Assembly (NCBI GenBank): GCA_004357415.1
Contig: SMVY01000011.1
Location: 1 to 7,888, forward strand
Source: Gemmatimonadota bacterium
GTDB lineage: Bacteria > Gemmatimonadota > Gemmatimonadetes > Gemmatimonadales > GWC2-71-9
Length of the DNA stretch: 7,888 bases
Direction: 5' to 3'
Shown: piece after piece, positions 5,547-7,888 of the stretch
Position numbering within the stretch: position 1 is the stretch's first letter
Layout of the letters: each line of letters opens with the position of its first letter
Made by a program: the position numbers and the translations under genes
The notes under the pieces: generated by a model
The model's database searches: none
What the model was told of the DNA's origin: nothing
Seen by the model: the letters and a program-made list of their open reading frames with translations, nothing else

Positions 5547-7888
5547 TCAGTTGTCGAACAAACCCCGCAGTTCCTCGTCCCAGTTGAACACCACAACCAA
5601 CCCCACGTCCTGCTCGACGTTCTGCACCATGAGGAAACGCTCGCCGTTGAGAGCGACATCGTAATTCCTGTGGAACTCATGCGGGAGATAGCCGAACGTC
5701 GAAAACAACGATTGGCGTCTCCCCAGGCGCGCCACAGACCCAGGTAGCACTTCGACCGACATGAGGCTGTCGGTGGCACTTCGGTAGAACAGTTCGCGAC
5801 CGCTCCGTGACCACACCGGCTCGGTTCCTCCGTTGCGCGACACGCGTTCGACGTGGTCGCTGGCGCCGAGAAACTCCCTGATGTAGATCTCTCGCCGACC
5901 ACTAACGGACGAGACATACGCCAGCCAACGGCCATCGGGCGACACGGAAGGGGATAGTTCTTCCTCGGTCGAGGCAACCAGCACCCGGGCCACGGTGTCC
6001 ACCCCCGGCCGGATGGCCACGATGTCTCCGCGCCCAGTCGCCTGATTGTCGGTCCGCAGCACCAGCCACTTGCCGTCAGGCGCCCAGGTGTGGCCAAACA
6101 TCGGCCGGGAATCGCCGCTGGAGATCAGTGTTTCTCCACCGGTACCGTCGGCCTTCGCCTTGTAGATCTCGGTGGGACCGAGTTGATCGGAAACATAGGT
6201 TACGGTCGTTCCATCCGGAGTCCATTGGGAACGGGTGTTGCTGGCCCCGTTGTACGATAGCCGGACCTCGGGATCCCCGCTCAGTGGCCGCACCCACACG
6301 TGCCAGCCCTCCTCATCATCACCCCGAACGCTCACCGCCACACGGGAACCTTCGGGAGACAGGCTCGGGTTGGCCATTTCAACAACCCAATCCGAGAACA
6401 CGCCTTCCGCACGTCCAGCGCGATCGACCCACATGAGACGCTGCGCCGCATCGCGCTTCGGCAGATAGGCCATGCTACCCGACGACGACACGGCCAGTTC
6501 CGCAGCGCCGGTAGAGCCGAGCTTGACGCTGTCGGGGAGTGGGACCGTCTCACCGGTGACGAGCATCTTCTCCGGATCGAATGGGGCGGCCACCATGGCG
6601 CCGTCGGCCAGAACGAAGACGACGTGCCCTGACGGGACGTACCGGGCGAAGACGCCCTGGAAGATCTCCGTTACCGCCCCGGAGGCGAAGTCTGCCACGG
6701 CCACCCTGTGGCTCGAGAAATCCGCTACGTTGCGGGGGATGATGGTGATCAACGCGCCCTTTGCGTTGGGCAACACGTCGACCCAGGCATGGGCCAAGTC
6801 CCCGCGCAGCGTGTCGAGCGTGGTCAATTGCTCGGGCACGCCACCCGATGGTGCGACGCGAATCAAACCCTCGAGCCCGCTGGCGTAGAGGAGACCATCG
6901 GATCCCCAGTCGATGCCGCCGCCACGAATCGACACGTCGGTCATTCCCGAGTCCAGCACAATCGTCTGGGTGCCACTCCCCAAGGCATACACCATGAGAT
7001 CATTCACCGGAGTGAGGTACGCCACCGACCGGCCGTCGGGTGCGTAGACGGGACTGAAGGCGCCATCCACGCCCCGAATCAGCTCTTCGTGTAACCTGTC
7101 CCACCGTCGAAGCCACAGTCGTGCCGCGGTGACCCCGCCACTGGAACCGGCACTGCGGATCATGGCGCGACCGTCTGGCGCCAATGCCAGACTGGGGCCG
7201 AACCCCCTCAAATCCTCAGCGGGAAATCTGAGATCGACCCGGATCACCTCGCCAGCAGGCCGGTCGGCGGACGAGGCCCATGTCCAAACCAATAGCGCGC
7301 CAAGAATCGCCACCAGCGCCGTCAACCCAGCGGTGAGCGGATTCCACCGCGAAGCCGTGCCACCGGCAGGACTGGCTTGCGTCGCCGCTATCGGTATGGC
7401 ACCGGGCCGGGACAAGGCGTCGGCGAACAAAGCTCCGGTGGCGAATCGGTCGGCCGGCAGTTTCTCGATGGCCTTGAGGACGGTCGCTTCGACGTGCGGC
7501 GGAATGGTGTGCCGCTGCGGAATGAGAGGCCGCGGCGACTCGGTCACCACTCGGGCCACGATGGCCTGGGCTGTGGGGCCGGTGAACGGGGGTTCGCCGG
7601 TGAGCATTTCGTACAACACGCACCCGAGGGCATACACGTCGCTCCGGGCATCCAGTTCCCGCTCACCCATGGCCTGCTCGGGGCTCATGTAATGGGGCGT
7701 GCCCAGCGACATCCCCGTTTCGGTCATGCGGGTGTCGCCGGCACTGGTGACGGCCAGGGCGATACCGAAATCGGCCACCAGGGCCCGGCCATCGTGCAGC
7801 AGGATGTTTTCCGGCTTGATGTCGCGGTGGATCACGTCGTGCCGGTGGGCGTAGTCGAGCGCGCTGGCGACCTCGCTGGCGATACCGA
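5547..7888 (-). CDS. Transmembrane Ser/Thr protein kinase (PknB-type) with C-terminal TolB/WD40-like propeller (5' end beyond window)
   Basis: The frame is open to the right edge, so the N-terminal lobe of the kinase (Gly-rich loop and VAIK lysine) is missing. A GTG at 7835 is not the start, because the kinase sequence continues upstream of it (ALDYAHRHDVIHRDIKPEN). In the 779 visible residues: the catalytic loop HRDIKPEN at 20-27, DFG at 39-41, an activation segment with GTPHYMSPEQ at 62-71, and DVYALGCVLYEMLTGEPPF shortly after. A Pro/Ala/Thr-rich linker follows, then one transmembrane helix at about 184-204 (LTAGLTALVAILGALLVW). The remainder is a propeller with repeated APDG/SPDG/SPEG turns (SPVYAPDGRSVAYL, SQWTPDGTTVTYV, SPSVSPDGRWLAYV). 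Kinase inside and propeller outside suggests an envelope-sensing receptor kinase that phosphorylates cytoplasmic targets. This architecture is frequent in Gemmatimonadota and Acidobacteriota. Whether it controls the genes downstream is unknown. Confidence 0.95.
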   Translation of the reverse strand, partial: GIASEVASALDYAHRHDVIHRDIKPENILLHDGRALVADFGIALAVTSAGDTRMTETGMSLGTPHYMSPEQAMGERELDARSDVYALGCVLYEMLTGEPPFTGPTAQAIVARVVTESPRPLIPQRHTIPPHVEATVLKAIEKLPADRFATGALFADALSRPGAIPIAATQASPAGGTASRWNPLTAGLTALVAILGALLVWTWASSADRPAGEVIRVDLRFPAEDLRGFGPSLALAPDGRAMIRSAGSSGGVTAARLWLRRWDRLHEELIRGVDGAFSPVYAPDGRSVAYLTPVNDLMVYALGSGTQTIVLDSGMTDVSIRGGGIDWGSDGLLYASGLEGLIRVAPSGGVPEQLTTLDTLRGDLAHAWVDVLPNAKGALITIIPRNVADFSSHRVAVADFASGAVTEIFQGVFARYVPSGHVVFVLADGAMVAAPFDPEKMLVTGETVPLPDSVKLGSTGAAELAVSSSGSMAYLPKRDAAQRLMWVDRAGRAEGVFSDWVVEMANPSLSPEGSRVAVSVRGDDEEGWHVWVRPLSGDPEVRLSYNGASNTRSQWTPDGTTVTYVSDQLGPTEIYKAKADGTGGETLISSGDSRPMFGHTWAPDGKWLVLRTDNQATGRGDIVAIRPGVDTVARVLVASTEEELSPSVSPDGRWLAYVSSVSGRREIYIREFLGASDHVERVSRNGGTEPVWSRSGRELFYRSATDSLMSVEVLPGSVARLGRRQSLFSTFGYLPHEFHRNYDVALNGERFLMVQNVEQDVGLVVVFNWDEELRGLFDN

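Noticed and set aside
5509..5575. Nine-base direct repeat GCAGTTCCT at 5509-5517 and 5567-5575.
   Set aside because: It is short, one copy is inside the kinase coding end, and there is no bounded element between the copies. It is probably chance.
5438..6097. A 219-codon minus-strand frame overlapping the end of the kinase gene.
   Set aside because: Its sequence is Arg/Ser/Trp-rich with no recognisable fold, and its end translates the heptamer repeats. The overlapping kinase/propeller frame explains the region.

Overview
The window is about 7.9 kb of GC-rich bacterial chromosome in which every supported gene lies on the minus strand. Reading in the direction of transcription (high to low coordinates) there are six: a Ser/Thr protein kinase fused to a TolB/WD40-type propeller (5' end outside the window), an SMP-30/gluconolactonase-like lipoprotein, a Tat-exported xylose-isomerase-like TIM-barrel protein, a GMC oxidoreductase with a cysteine cluster, its gluconate 2-dehydrogenase subunit 3-type partner, and a Gfo/Idh/MocA oxidoreductase (3' end outside the window). 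GC content, the kinase-TM-propeller architecture and the Tat-dependent sugar oxidoreductase set resemble Gemmatimonadota, Acidobacteriota and related soil or marine lineages. The phylum is an inference, as no taxonomic marker is present.

Layout: 7888-5547 kinase/propeller; 5546-5436 gap; 5435-4512 SMP-30-like; 4511-4394 gap; 4393-3539 TIM barrel; 3538-3461 gap; 3460-1766 GMC; 1769-1164 subunit 3; 1167-1 Gfo/Idh/MocA. The last three genes are joined by two 4-base stop/start overlaps (ATGA and GTGA), so they are almost certainly co-translated. No stretch longer than about 120 bases lacks a gene. I see no RNA gene, insertion sequence, CRISPR array, convincing promoter or intrinsic terminator.

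How the genes may work together: the GMC flavoprotein has no signal peptide and probably crosses the membrane with the Tat signal of subunit 3, giving a periplasmic sugar or glycoside dehydrogenase. The exported TIM-barrel protein and the propeller lipoprotein would act on its product outside the cytoplasm, while the signal-less Gfo/Idh/MocA enzyme would act inside. This matches the kinds of enzyme used in oxidative (3-keto) glycoside metabolism, or alternatively sugar-lactone formation and hydrolysis. The substrate cannot be read from the sequence.

The most unusual structure is in the gaps. All three true intergenic spaces are built from degenerate 7-base tandem repeats that reduce to one pattern, RGTGNNN. 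Each gap carries two arrays facing each other (one on the coding strand, then one on the opposite strand), so each transcript could fold into a long imperfect hairpin. The four-base core is shared, while the three following bases differ between arrays and are fairly constant within each.
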